Source: Perca fluviatilis
Taxonomy: Eukaryota; Chordata; Actinopteri; Perciformes; Percidae
Assembly: GCF_010015445.1 (NCBI RefSeq)
Contig: NC_053122.1
Span: 39,396,294-39,460,293, forward strand
Length of the DNA: 64,000 bases
Direction of reading: 5' to 3'
Each line of letters starts with the position of its first letter. Positions within the stretch are counted from its first letter, which is position 1. Positions 1-12,125 of this stretch are shown here, in pieces. Both the position numbers and the translations under genes were made by a program. The notes below the pieces were generated by a model. That model did not search any database. It was not told the origin of the DNA and saw only the letters and a list, made by a program, of their open reading frames with translations.

Positions 1-254
1 TCCAATGCTGGGAAGGGGGCAATCCCTCCCATCAAAAATTTTTAGTAGCTTATTTGGGGTTCCACATTTTGTGCGTCCTGCATAGGAACATTGTACCTTT
101 CAAAATAGTGTCTTAGTGATGACGTGAATAAACTGAAACTGAACTGAAACTCTGAAATACACGTACATTTAGAAAAATGTAAATTTAATTATTTTAAATA
201 TCAACTATAATTTTAAATAAAAGTACAACAAATGTATACTATATTTTAATTACG

Positions 255-774
255 TACAGTACAGGCCAAAAGTTTGGACACACCTTCTCATTCAATGTGT
301 TTCTTTATTTTCATGACTATTGACATTGTAGATTCTCACTGAAGGCATCAAAACTATGAATGAACACATATGGAATTATGTACTTAACAAAAAAGTGTGA
401 AATAACTGAAAACATGTCTTATATTTTAGATTCTTCTAAGTAGCCACCCTTTGCTTTTTAATTAATAAGGGAAAAACTTCCACTAATTAACCCTGACAAA
501 GCACACCTGTGAAGGTAAAACCATTTCAGGTGACTACCTCATGAAGCTCATTGAGAGAACACCAAGGGTTTGCAGCAAAGAGTGGCTACTTTGAGGAATC
601 TAAAATATAAGACATGTTTTCAGTTATTTCACACTTTTTTGTTAAGTACATAATTCCATATGTGTTCATTCATAGTTTTGATGCCTTCAGTGAGAATCTA
701 CAATGTAAATAGTCATGAAAATAAAGAAACACATTGAATGAGAAGGTGTGTCCAAACTTTTGGCCTGTACTGTA
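255..774. mobile_element. Tc1-derived MITE with long terminal inverted repeats
   Basis: A 516-bp element (257-772) flanked by TA on both sides. The ends are CAGTACAGGCCAAAAGTTTG and its complement, and complementarity extends roughly 190 bp inward, so the element is nearly a foldback. The centre (about 525-595) keeps the last bases of a Tc1 transposase reading frame (GDYLMKLIER...). The same ends and tail occur in the larger Tc1 at 28984-30283, so it is an internal-deletion derivative of that family. Confidence 0.92.
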
Positions 775-3700
775 GATTGAATATACAAAAATCTGCAGCT
801 TATAAAACAATTTGTTTTGTCTGCATACAGTATATTAATGCCAATACAAAATATCAATATAAATAAAACCGATGCCAGTTAAAACATATTGGTTGGACTC
901 TAGTTAGAATACCACAGCATTAGATGAAAGTCATGAGATAAAATGGAGAGAGATTAAATGAAGATCCGAGGGAAAGAATAATTCCGATCAGAAAAACGCT
1001 GAGATGTTGTGGTGATAATCAGGTGACATTCATAGATTTCTCTTAGTATCTATTCTACTGACTGTCACTTACTTTGTTTCATTGTTTGTTACATGTTACG
1101 AAAACAAATGTCAATAAAAGAAAAATTAGATAACAAAAAAAAATATGACATTGGTATGAAATCTATTGATTTAAAGTCGCCTACACATGATCTGAGCAGG
1201 CCGTTTCATTGTTTTCCTATGGGGAAAGCTGTGCCGCCCAACTAGGTGCAGCACTACCCTTGGCGTTGCGCACCGCTCGGAACTGCCACCAAGCGCTGCG
1301 CTCAAAGTTTCAATTATTTTAACTTTGACCTTGATGACGCTGACCTTCCAAGGCTCAACCAATTCCTGATTGTTCCTGCGCTGGGCTTTGCCGCTCTGCT
1401 CTGCTCCCTACCTCGTGGTTTTGCCACAGATCACATGTGGGCGGCTTTACACCCAACACGTTACATTAACAATACATTAAACCTCTGGTGTCGGACACTC
1501 GTGTTTTCATCTTTATCATCCGATCCCACCGGGACACATAATGAAAGTACGTATGCTAAGACAGTGAGTGACATCAGGGTTAAAAGTGTTAGTGTGAAAA
1601 AATGCTAAATTATATTAAAATGATATATTCAGGTAGTTTTTGAAATGTGAAAAATTCTAATTAATGGTTAGAGAACTTCATTTTTTCTTCCCTCCTGTTC
1701 AGCTCTGATCTGAAATGGATGAACGTCAGATCAGCGATAGGATCCGAGGTGAAGGTGAAGATTTTAAACAATACACAGACTTTTTTACAAGTGAGTGGTT
1801 AAATTAAAGGGGCATTGACTCATCAGTGACACCTACTGGCACTCAGTCCAAATTACATTACACATTTAATTGTTAATGTCATTTCCTGTCAAAAGGTCTG
1901 TGTATTTCTTGGAGCAGTATCCATCCATGTGCTGAGACTGATGGGGAAAACCTGTTCACACACAATGGATGGCTTATACAGGAAGGTTGGAGGGAAAGCA
2001 ATCCACAGAGAATACCCCCCTAGCTGCTCTCAGTGATCAAAATGCATTCGTTCCTCTTTGAATTCATCAGAAATGCACGGAAGAGGATTGGGCAACATGT
2101 GGAAACATTTATTTGAGTTCTGTGTTTGAAGTCAGAATTCTGTGAGAAAAGTGACAAGACTAACTGGACTTAAATGTTTTAAAACTTTTTGCCAACTAAA
2201 AAACCGATGACTAAAACTAACTAACATGTCAAATCTTCTCTCATTGGACTAAAATGATAATTTTCTATGACTAAGATGAGACTAAAATATCAAAAGTTTT
2301 TGTTAACTAAATGTTTTTAAAATAACAATGAAGTTGAGTAAACACGTCGGAAACTCACTTCTCAGGATTAAATCTGAGTGACAAGCGCAAACAAAAATGA
2401 CAGTAAATTAAAAAGACTACATTCAGATTCTTGTATGGTACTTTTTGTTTTGTGTCATGAGACTCCTACAGAGATATAAGCTCTGGTGTGGCACACCCGG
2501 CATCTCTGCTTTCCAGAAAATAACCCATCTGATGAAATGTGAATGTACAACATGTCAACTAATCCTGTGAGATCATTAATTCCTGATGAATAAAAGAGGA
2601 GGAAGGATGCCTTTGATAGTCCTCAAAAATAAACCTTCAATGTTGTTTAATCATTTTCTGGTTACATTGTTCTGTCATGTTCTACAGTTTTGTAATCAGT
2701 CAAACTCCAACAATTAACATTCATAACAAACAATGATATTAATCAATTATCATGCACTAGTTGGGATTCATGCTCATCAGGCAAACAGTTCAAACCTTTG
2801 CTTTTTTTAAACCAAAACACAAGCAAAAAAAGAGGTAATCACACTCTGTCATTGGCCGAACTACTTGAGGATGCAGAAAACAACCAGCGGACTCACAAAT
2901 AAGGTCCTATAGAGAGAGGCAGTGTTCTCGCAAAACACGAGGCCTGCCGTCCGCCTCTCTTTTAAGTGGCCAGAGCCCAAGTTCCCCTCGAAGACGCTCT
3001 TCAGAGGGGGAGCAAGTGAGAAGGAGAGGAGGAGGAGAAGAAGAAGAAGAAGAAGAGGAGAAGGCTGAAAAGAGGAAGGTGAGGCCTGCACCACAGAGTT
3101 CACACTAACAAATACAGTTATTTATACTAGAAAATACTGTATGAGACAAGATCGACTTACAGTAAAGGTGCTGTGACAGTTCAGTTACCACAAACAGATT
3201 AGACCACTGCTGAGAAAATGGTTCTATTCAGTAAAAGGAAGTGTTTTTTTCCCTAAAACAAATAGATATTACACTTTTTTCCTCCAAGTTAAATCCAAGT
3301 TAATCTTCCCATATAATCTTCACAAAATGACTGTAAAACAAACTACTGAATTATATAGTGTCAATCTGCTCAATCAGATGCTGATGCTCTGTCTCTTTGG
3401 ACCACCAATATAAAAGCTAAATACATATTGGTGTGTTCCCAGAGCAACTTACATTGAAATAAACAAGCACAATGTTTGATCTCGGGCTTGGTATAGTTCC
3501 AGTAACATTGGTGTCAATACAGTAGTTGAGTTTCCACAGCTCAAATCTAAACAATGATTATTTGATACGTTAGTTTAGAAATGTAAACCCCGGCTTCCTT
3601 CTCCGATCTTTAGGAGTTTGATGGGACCCTCCTCCTAAATATCAGGCTGACATAGTGACATAGTCAGCTGTCATGTAAAACAAGCTCTCCTCTTCCTAGC

Positions 3701-4476
3701 TTCCATAGCATGGAGGGTGGTCTGGTGAGACACTCAAAGAACTGGGGTTATAGCCATATGCTTAAGTTCTCTTTAATAGCATTTTTTTTGTCTCTCACTA
3801 TGGGAAAAATACTGACTCCTGGATTGCCAGAAGAAGACAACTGTTCCCAGTGGCATTTCACAAAGAAGGAGCCCCACTCCGAGAGGAGCCTGCACTGAGA
3901 GTTGGTGCCGTGACCTCTAACCTATAACCTAGCAAATGTGTGGGGCAAGGCCAGGCGTGCAGCCACACACACACCTCTTGAATAGGTAGCCCCTTAAGGT
4001 GCATTCTTACCGCCCACGTTTCATGTGAATTGGACATTGCGATTACATACAAAGTCAATGCAAAGACGCAAATTTTGTGTGAGTTGAAATATTTGAACTC
4101 GAACAAGAAATTTGCATGTCGCGAAAGGCAATCAGTGTTTAGATTTTCCTGATGTCCTGACAATATTGAAGCAGAAATGGAGGAACACATTATTGTCGCT
4201 GCCGGGGGCACCCAGAGCTCTACAGCACCTGATAAAAAAGGAGCTTTCTTTGGTAAAAGTAAGCATGGAAGTTGGACAACATGGTAAGTTTTGAAATGAT
4301 ATGTATGTTGTTGTGTTTATGGAGCAGCTCCAACGTTAGCATAGCCCAAATCGATCCGAACTTCATCCAGAAAACAAGCATTTCAAAAGTTGTTTGCTTG
4401 TTGTCTTGCAGACAGACCAGATAAAGTATAAATTCTGACCATTTACAAACCCTTGTTATTTGGACATACTTTTTAT

Positions 4477-4532
<56 letters not shown>

Positions 4533-5318
4533 TAATAGAACATTTTGCATGGAAGCAAATAAACATATCTGGCGTATTTAATAGTATTTGAAACCAAAAG
4601 ACAACATGGACACACAAAAATACTAACTTGCCTTTCTGTTTCAATTTATATATAATATTGAAACAATATGACTATGGCAGTTTTACAACAGATTTAACTA
4701 TTATTTTAAGTTTTCTCTCTACTGCAAATTTAAGATGGATTAAACAACAGAAAAAAGAAGTCCAAAAAATTAGATAAGTGATGGACTTGGTTGAACAAAC
4801 TGTGTGAACTGGAACCTACAAGCAAAAATTGGATGGCAAATAGCCTTCATCTCTTCCCAAGAATGTTTCACACTCGAGCACCAGACAGGTGGAAACTTCA
4901 AAATAGTCATACAAGTATTAACCACAGAGCAACAACAAACTACAGTGCCAATCAATATATATACATAAATAAAAGAATGATAAAATAAAATTATGAAAAG
5001 AATTCATGAAAACCTTTATTTAATGACTTACCATGATAATATTTATTATTATTATTCCTAAATTTATATATACTGTATATATTTCTTTTTGTGGTAAAAA
5101 TGGGCTTCAGTAACAAAGTTTTAGATTTAATAAAGAAATATCATCCTCCACATATCTTTATGGAAATCTGCTTTTCCGATCAGAGGCATCTATTAATTAC
5201 CTTTGTCTTCACCTGGGCTCAATAGGTATCTGTATTTCTCATATTTGTTGACTATAAGATTAAAACTGGAATGCTTCACTGCAGGTGCACTCCGGGAAGT
5301 TCGACCAGACCGACTTAC
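775..5318. other. Intron / 3' flank of visible exons, no exon recognised
   Basis: About 4.5 kb of mostly AT-rich sequence below exon 13. About 1190-1530 is clearly richer in GC and CpG than its surroundings and may be an old MITE or CpG-rich repeat. About 2160-2340 has repetitive ACTAAAA wording typical of eroded hAT termini. A short GAA run lies near 3032-3057. I searched both strands for the next C2B exon and did not find it; open frames here have no family features. Confidence 0.6.
4479..4529. repeat. (TA)n microsatellite
   Basis: An uninterrupted TA run of about 25 units. It explains the tyrosine/isoleucine-rich spurious reading frame on the minus strand. Confidence 0.98.
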
Positions 5319-5414
5319 CGGCAGGTTTCTGGCTGAATCCAGGAAGACAACAAGCACCGCAGACGACAGGCCGTCGTTGGCTTGACCACGATCGGCTTTG
5401 ATGCTCATCAGTGC
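5319..5414 (-). CDS. esyt2: esyt2 exon 13 (C2A-C2B linker and first C2B strand)
   Basis: 96 nt, phase 0-0, 32 residues: ALMSIKADRGQANDGLSSAV then LVVFLDSARNLP. Acceptor TCACAG, donor CCG/GTAAGT. This is the last exon I can find; no continuation of C2B was recognised between 1 and 5318, so the next exon is probably beyond the window edge. Confidence 0.94.
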
Positions 5415-5475
5415 CTGTGAGGGACCAAAAAAGATTCAGCTTAGTTTGTGGAAAAATTGGTCCCGTTAGCTTCAT

Positions 5476-5790
5476 GGTAAAGGTACTTTATTGTCACATA
5501 CACATACATGTTTCTCTGCATTTAACCCATCCCTCAAGGGAGCAGTGGGCAGCCATTTACAGCGCCCAACTCCAGATCTGAGCCAGTGCCGCTGCCTTGA
5601 TCAAGGGAACTGACTGGAGAACCTAGTACATGTTTTTTGATGGTGGGGGAAACCGCAGCCCCGGAAGAAACCCATGCAAACATGGGGAGAACATGCAAAC
5701 TCCACACAGAAAGACCCGGAACGACCAGGATTCAAACCATGAACCTTCTTGCTGTGAGGCCACAGTGCTAACCATTGGGCCACCATGCTG
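5476..5790 (-). mobile_element. tRNA-like SINE, copy 1 (minus orientation)
   Basis: Reverse complement of the element at 40167-40463. The head (GCATGGTGGCCCAATGGTTAG on this strand, in two parts of the family consensus) has a tRNA-like start and a B-box-like GGTTTGAATCC near 5730-5740. The tail is the GTGACAATAAAGTACC motif. It sits between exons 12 and 13. Confidence 0.8.
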
Positions 5791-5883
5791 AATGTTGCAC
5801 AAGGTTAAATGTCCCTTCCCCAGAGTCCAAGATGACATCTTAATAATTTGAATAACTGCTCAGTTCAAGCAGTGGTTCTGTAC

Positions 5884-5973
5884 CTGGTCCAGCTTCTCAG
5901 GTGTGGACAGCAGAGATAACCACTCCAGTTTGAGGTGCAGCTTCCCTGTCGCCACTTCTTCCATCACAAACCA
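5884..5973 (-). CDS. esyt2: esyt2 exon 12 (end of C2A)
   Basis: 90 nt, phase 0-0, 30 residues: WFVMEEVATGKLHLKLEWLS then LLSTPEKLDQ. Acceptor TGTCTGCAG, donor CAG/GTACAG. GKLHLKLEWL is the last C2A strand, where it packs against C2B. Confidence 0.95.
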
Positions 5974-6405
5974 CTGCAGACAAAGAAATGTTCCTTGTTA
6001 TCATCATCGAAAGCAGACTGTTTCCACCCCATAGCAATACATTCTGTCTAATGAATAAGCAGACAGACCGACAGCGAGAAAAGGTTTTGCACTACTAGGA
6101 CATTTTCACAGATGCAAATAGTTGTTTTTGCTACTCTTCATCAATGACATTAAAACACAGCAATGATTTAGATATCCAGTATTTTTTGTGCTTTTTTCTC
6201 ATGGCACACAGGAAATTATGCGATTTTGGTTTGTTTGACATGTTTCAAGATTTATAGACAAGAAAAGTGATTGTTGATAGTGTTGTAAAGATAAAGATGC
6301 AATAATTAAAGCTTCTACTTTAATGATTGTTTATGCATGACAGCAGCCTGCAAGACAACTGCATATTATCTTCCTTATCAGAAAAATATGTGTATATATA
6401 TTTAT

Positions 6406-7404
6406 TAGGGCTGTCAATCGATAAAACAGCGGGGGAAAGAACAGCGCTGTTTAACTGAGGAGCTGCATGGGAACTGCATGCATGGGAATGAATTACAATA
6501 GAAATATATTTTCATTTTAGCTGTCAGCATTAACGCCTTAATCGCGATGCGATTAACAGCCGAGCATAACGCGTTCATTTTTAATCGCATGCCGCCATTT
6601 ATTAATTTATTTTACACTTCACTCGGCTTCACTTCGTGCCTAACAACGCCCCTTAGCTGTTTTAAAATCACTAGCTAGGCTACTATTTTGACACCTTTGC
6701 CGCACCGTTACGGATCATCAAGCTTCCATACTTCCTCGTAACACATCCTGCTGCTGCAGGCTGCAGGCATGATGGAGAAATGCAGCAGCAACACAATTCT
6801 GAATGGAGCTTTTTATTTTCCAAAACTCCCGGACGGGTTGAAAGCACATTGTGTAAAGCCGAATTAAAATATCACCGAAGCACGTCAAGCTTGAGCTACC
6901 AGCTACGAGCTAAGCATATTCCAGTTAACGTGACTCTGGTTGATGCTAGTGGGCTCAGGCAAAAATCTATTTTGGAGAGTGCTACTTGCCGACATGTGGA
7001 TGACACCAACTCCAAAAAAATGACTACAGCTCTTGCGAAATGGGTGGCAACTAACTGCAGACCTGTCAGCATCGTAGCAGATGCGGGTCTTAAAGACGTA
7101 CTACGGTTGGCATGTTCTGAATTGTGCAATAATGACAGATTCACACATTTTTCTTTTGTTTACAGTAAATAAATAAATAATAAACAAATACAAATCTTAA
7201 AGTCAAGTTCATAAAGTAACTTTCTTTGCATTCATTTGATTCCTAATCAAGATACACTGGTAAGAATGGCTTTCCATTGTTAATATGTACTTAAAAACTG
7301 TTCTGAAATGCAAAATAATAGAAATCATGTGATAAAACATGCGATTAATCGCGATTAACTATAGAAATTCAGCGATTAAGAAAAAATTAATCGTTTGATA
7401 GCCA
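6406..7404 (+). mobile_element. hAT transposon remnant
   Basis: The left end TAGGGCTGTCAATCGAT is mirrored at about 7385-7404 by AATCGTTTGATAGCCATA. Both sides have the ATCGCGATTAA-type subterminal sequence common in fish hAT elements. A second copy of the terminus (GACAGCCCTA) is at 7675-7684, so either another element abuts or the true right end was displaced by the SINE fragment between. The internal open frame is listed separately. Confidence 0.75.
6780..7172 (+). pseudogene. hAT transposase N-terminal fragment (BED-finger type)
   Basis: An open frame of about 130 codons inside the hAT at 6406-7404. LCKAELKYHRSTSSLSYQLR followed by AKH looks like the C-terminal half of a BED zinc finger, with the first CxxC partly lost. 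ALAKWVATNCRPVSIVADAG resembles the start of hAT transposase proper. The RNase-H-like catalytic region and the dimerisation domain are absent, so it cannot be an active transposase. Assignment is from pattern memory. Confidence 0.65.
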
Positions 7405-7433
7405 TAATTTAAATATATTTATAAGTCGCTAAG

Positions 7434-7590
7434 AGGTAAAGGTACTTTATTGTCACATACACATAGCAAAATTCATTCTCTGCATTTAACCCATCCCTCA
7501 AGGGAGAAGTGGGCAGCCATTTACAGCCCAGGGACCAATTCCAGATCTGAACCAGTGCCTTCCCAATTTCCCAAACTACAAAGCAAAATC
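7434..7590 (-). mobile_element. SINE fragment, copy 2 (minus orientation)
   Basis: GGTAAAGGTACTTTATTGTC starts the reversed tail and the match continues through the internal part (ATTTAACCCATCCCTCAAGG). The tRNA-like head is missing. Same family as 5476-5790. Confidence 0.75.
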
Positions 7591-7806
7591 ACAGAACGGG
7601 CGTGCATTAGTCATGCATCAAAAAAGTTATTGGTGTTAAAGGGATATGTGTGAACTTGTTATCGGCTTGATTTTGACAGCCCTAATATCGACAATAGGAA
7701 ACATAGGAGCAACGATTTCACTATACAACATCTCCTGCTTTACTGCTTAAGTATTTGAGTCTAAAATGGATGGCTGCTGAAGGCATTGAAAAGAGGAGGA
7801 GATTAC

Positions 7807-7855
7807 CTCATCAACTTTTTGTTCCTTCTTGAGCTCGGCCATGTCGATCATCAGA
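7807..7855 (-). CDS. esyt2: esyt2 exon 11 (C2A)
   Basis: 49 nt; one base completes a serine, then 16 codons read LMIDMAELKKEQKVDE. Acceptor GTTTTTCAG, donor GAG/GTAATC. It matches the SLMIDLIEVEKE region of human E-Syt2. Confidence 0.93.
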
Positions 7856-8854
7856 CTGAAAAACAAGTCACAAACACAAAACTTTGACTGAGCGAGGCTC
7901 AGGCACTGCGTGGTTCTCACAGTTAATGGGTTCTGCTGGAAATTAAAGTCAGACACACAACGTTGCACTTGTTAAACACCACTGTGGATTCACTGTAGAA
8001 GCTCCTCACGGTCCTTAGAGGAAAAACTACTACCAGGTAAATGGAGTGTGAATCTTATTACATACACACTCTTTAAGACAAATATGATTTGAAAAAGACA
8101 AGAGAAACACAATATACAGACCACATAAGGTACTCAGTTAATCCATAAACTACTGAGCCTTTACGTTCAGCTGTTCGTAAACAAAAAAGTGCCTTAACTC
8201 ATGTAAAATATTTAAACATCATAAATTATAAGTGACAGAAATACACTGTGTATTTTGAGTTTAAAGTAACTATATGTAACTTTTTAATGTTTCTGAAGCT
8301 CTGTCATTTTTCAACAATAGTCTCAAATGACCTGTAACAGCAAACAAGACTAACAGTGAAAAGAACGCCATTTTTATATTGTTTTTAGTAAGGCCTCTGC
8401 CCGGGTTCGATTTTTCCCGCAAAGTCACAAAATGATTATGGCAGGTAGATGGTGCTACAGTAACACATTCTGTCAGGTCAAAGATTTCTTTGTTACACCA
8501 GAAAAGCCTATGTTAGTATCTAGCCAGTTGAGCCAGGTCAAAGGTAGCAGGAGAATTCTTTATATAGGTCTAATTGTATTTTAATGTTATTTACCTATCG
8601 GGGCAGGACCATCACAAGAAAGAAGGAAATTAAACAAAGGTCGATGGGCGAGCCAACTTGGGTTGGGCTTTCAACAGATGGAGACCATTACGGGACTGTA
8701 AATAATTAAAAAACTTCCCCGAATTGGCCCTCAGGTATGTAATGTCTTTTTCATTCATGACATAACTTTACAATGTGCGATAGAGTTGTACGTCAGTAGC
8801 CAACATATAATTAAGGTACCCCTTCCATTAGAGTTATTGTTTGTGTTGGCCTAC

Positions 8855-9090
8855 TATTTTCTAAGTAGGCTAAGTTACCGTATGAACACTTGAAATGTAT
8901 TCTCTTATTGTAAATTAATGATTTTCTGTCTGAGCAAAACATTCATAATGCAACCGTATGACCTCCCCGTAACACTAACAACGGTAATATAGTGGGAAAT
9001 ACAGCACTGTAAAGAAAAGAGCTTTAGGACAGCAGGTGTGGTAAAAACACTACCGCTTTAGTCTAAACAACACAGACTGAAAGTTCCATA
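8855..9090 (+). repeat. Dispersed repeat, inverted relative to 59065-59300
   Basis: About 235 bp, including ACACTACCGCTTTAGTCT and AAAGAAAAGAGCTTTAG, recurs in reverse complement at 59065-59300 with scattered substitutions. It lies in the intron between exons 10 and 11. Terminal structure not resolved, so the class is unknown. The flanking 8263-8855 is probably part of the same element. Confidence 0.75.
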
Positions 9091-9209
9091 AAGCCACTTT
9101 AGCAAAGGTTAGAGAACGTTAAGAGAAGGAAACAGAGCAGGGTGAAGGAGTAGGCCAAGGTGTCTTCTGGCAATAAGGTGAAGTTTTGATGTTTTAAAAG
9201 AAGCTGTAC

Positions 9210-9292
9210 CTTCCCAGAAAGTCATCTTTATCAGTGTCTTCATCAAACAGCTCAATATCCAGATTCTGTCCTGAGTGATCGTACATCAAGGC
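9210..9292 (-). CDS. esyt2: esyt2 exon 10 (C2A, Ca2+ loop 3)
   Basis: 83 nt; 27 codons plus AG of a serine completed in exon 11. It reads ALMYDHSGQNLDIELFDEDT then DKDDFLG. The FDEDTDKDD cluster supplies the loop-3 Ca2+-binding aspartates of C2A. Acceptor ATTTTCAG, donor AAG/GTACAG. Confidence 0.96.
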
Positions 9293-9481
9293 CTGAAAAT
9301 ATAAATAAATACATTTGATCCTCACACACACTGCTGTTTAAAGTGTACCAGAAAGTAAGGTTCTTTATGTTGATAGCATCCATGTATGCTGTATTGTTGG
9401 ATGCAGGAGGCCAAAATGAAATAAATAAATGATATAAAAATTTACATAAAATAATAAAACATATAATTTCCTCCCACTTTG

Positions 9482-9985
9482 AAGAACCCCTATTATACTC
9501 CTTTTCATATTTGAATATATACTTTTCATTATTTTGTCATATTTGTATGCTTGGTTTCTACTAGAATAGGTTTACATGCTTTTATGTTTAAAAAAAAATA
9601 TTATGTTTCTCATATATTGATGCAGCTCCTCGTCTGAAACACTAACTAAGCTCTTGGCCTTCCTGAAAAGCCCAGTCTGCTCCGATTGGTCAGCTGGCCC
9701 ACTCTGTTGTGATTGGTCAACCAAATTCAAACAAGCCACTGGGCAGGCAGTGCTTGCTCAGACAGCACCTTTTGGTAGCACATAAAAATCTGGCCTGGCA
9801 TTCTCAATTAGTGACATCACTATTTAGGAATTTCAAACAGAAATGTCAGCGAGGCGAAAAAGTGCTGTCTGTAGGAGACAAAGCTCTATTTGGAGTGAAA
9901 TGTGTTTTCTGTACTATATATCTATTACATACACAAAAAACACTATATCACACACTATAAGAGAAAAGTATAATAGGGGCTCTTT
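9482..9985. mobile_element. MITE with AAGARCCCCTATTATAC ends
   Basis: About 504 bp bounded by AAGAACCCCTATTATACTCC and the complement GTATAATAGGGGCTCTTT. Right flank begins TTAA, left flank is TTGA, so a TTAA-type target is possible but degenerate. It has no transposase frame. It fills most of the intron between exons 9 and 10. Confidence 0.75.
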
Positions 9986-10024
9986 AACTCAGATTGATGC
10001 TGGCTGTCAAACTGTCTCGCTTAC

Positions 10025-10201
10025 CTCGTACACTTCATTCCATTTTGGGTTGACGGTATCGTTGATGACTTTGCTCTTGAAGAGTTGGGTCCCAACCCGG
10101 ATGACTCCATACGGGTCTGACTTGCCTTTGATCAGCCCTCCTAGGAACCTGTCTTTACCGATCAGGTCCTGAGCCTCGATGAAGTGGATCCTAAGGACGC
10201 C
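10025..10201 (-). CDS. esyt2: esyt2 exon 9 (C2A, first half)
   Basis: 177 nt, phase 0-0, 59 residues. It begins GVLRIHFIEAQDLIGKD, continues through GLIKGKSDPYGVIRVG and ends NPKWNEVYE. SDPYG carries the loop-1 Ca2+-coordinating aspartate. The acceptor is CTCCTCAG, the donor GAG/GTAAGC. This is the longest exon in the window. Confidence 0.97.
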
Positions 10202-10711
10202 CTGAGGAGACAAACGAGTAAAAGAGAGTCTAAAATGAGGCTGGACCAGGAGAGGAGGGAGGTCAAGAAACAGAAGAGGTAAAAACAGGCCATCTCTGAA
10301 TTCATTTTATAGTTAAGGGTTCAAGAAGTTTAAAGTTTTCTGTGTTTTCTGTCATATCTACAATGTTATAATGTTGGATTTTTCATGTTAAACGTGGCCA
10401 AAACATTCAAATAATGAGGTAAACCTATTGTAGACAAACCCCCGTGAGCCAAAACGTTCAGATTTCCAACTATTCTGAACGCTCCGGTTTTTTCTACTCT
10501 CAGCTAAGTCTTACGCAACTCTAAGCCGGCCTTCTATGATTGCTCATCTGCTCCAGGCAGGCAGGACTGGAGTGTTTTCTTTATTTAAGCCACTGCGGTG
10601 TTAACATTGTCGCATGTAGCTACATGCTAACAGCAGTAAAATGTGTTTTCTTGGCTGCTAGTGTTGACTGACATGCTCAAAATATTATTAGTGTCCGACA
10701 ACATTATTTAA

Positions 10712-11060
10712 ATAAACAGTAATTTTATGATCGTAAAAGACACTTCATTCAAAGTCGTCAGAAACTAAATAAAACTACCAAAAGCTTGGTCTTGGTTCAT
10801 CTTTCCACTGTTCCAACAATCACCACTCTGGTTTGGTTGAAATAAACCCTTAATTCACCAATTTACATGTGGAGATATGCTGGCTCTATACACGCTAAAA
10901 GTCCTGATTATTTGCATGGAGTCTGGTGAGGTGGTTCTGGTTAAACGAAAAGGATCTTACTCTTTAACTAAAAGGTCTATCTCTGTAGGGATCCTTTCCA
11001 TAATGTTGTCAGACATTTAGAACAATCTGAGCCTGTCAGTATCAAAAAGAGAACTTTTAG
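10712..11060 (+). repeat. Dispersed repeat, direct copy of 50688-51040
   Basis: Shared words include GGCTCTATACACGCTAAAAG and TTCCATAATGTTGTCAGA in the same order over about 350 bp. Class unknown. It lies in the intron between exons 8 and 9; its partner is between exons 3 and 4. Confidence 0.75.
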
Positions 11061-11856
11061 TGGATGGAAATTGACTGTGCCGTATATGATTACATGCCGC
11101 AGGTTACAGCGTTCTTGTTCAATACTGGACCAATTTCAAAGATTTTTGTTGCTTGCTCATAAAGAACACCATAAACTCTATATCTAAATTTTGGTGTGAT
11201 GATGCTGTCAGGGGAAATTAAATCAGTGATGTTTTCAGCCATCCATGGAGCTGTAGGATGCTGATGTAAGTTAGCGGACGCTCTGTTGATTAAAACTTAA
11301 TTTATGAGGGCTGTAAGAGTAAGTGAAAGAGTCTTTTTTGTTAAGTTAATCAGGCAGGCTCCATATATAAGCAACGACAACTGCACGTGAGTTAGCTTTC
11401 AGCTCATATGAATTTGCAGCACCTCGGCTGGTTTGTAAAATAAATACAAAGCAAATAATATTATTAAAACAAATATTTGGGACCATTAAAATTGACACAG
11501 AACAGTCCATACACTCTGCGTAGGATCTGTTCCAAGGGACATTTGTGTACTGATTTAATATGAGGAGCAGCTGAAGTGCAGATATTAATTATAGAAGGAT
11601 TTAAAGATAGTTTATAGATACTATTTTTGGTGCTATTTCAACATCACACTGTCATCAATAACATGCAAAAAGTGATTATTTTAAATATTCATATTCATTT
11701 TTAAACAGTATAAAGCAGTGTTAAGCAGAAAATTATCACATTTGAGATGATGGAACCAGAAAACTAAATTATTATCAAATACTTTCCCGCCGATCCAACA
11801 GGTCAGTTAATTGATTTATTGATTAAAAACTATAAGTAACTGTCTGTGTATATCAC

Positions 11857-11977
11857 CTTGGGCACAGGGAAGCGTAGCTGGGCCAGCTCGGCCTCTCCCA
11901 CCAGAGGGATGGTGATGCGGTTGGGCAGGACCACAAAGCTGTAGATGATGTCCTGGATGATGTTATCACACAAACCA
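11857..11977 (-). CDS. esyt2: esyt2 exon 8 (end of SMP domain)
   Basis: 121 nt; one base completes an asparagine codon, then 40 codons from GLCDNIIQDIIYSFVVLPNR to AELAQLRFPVPK. Acceptor ATTTCAG, donor AAG/GTGATA. FPVPK is the conserved SMP-C2A linker, and C2A begins in the next exon. Confidence 0.96.
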
Positions 11978-12125
11978 CTGAAATAGATGGAGGATAGAAA
12001 AGGAGGAAAGATAGAGGGGAAAGAGAGAATAGAGAAGGAACGTAATGAGAGGATAATAATAAAGAATAGAATATATAATATATGTAAAAAATAAAATAAA
12101 AAAGCAAGTGCAATTACAACACAAA

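Noticed and set aside
1246..1608. 120-codon frame in a GC-rich block
   Set aside because: No family features, an overlapping antisense frame, and probable repeat origin.
2861..3103. Leucine-rich short frame resembling a signal peptide
   Set aside because: The leucines come from a GAA/GAG simple tract read on the minus strand.
4456..4644. Tyr/Ile-alternating reading frame, minus strand
   Set aside because: Translation of a TA microsatellite.
10007..10213. 68-codon frame starting MSPQGVLRIHF as a separate small gene
   Set aside because: The first four and last residues are intronic; the core is esyt2 exon 9 with clear splice sites.
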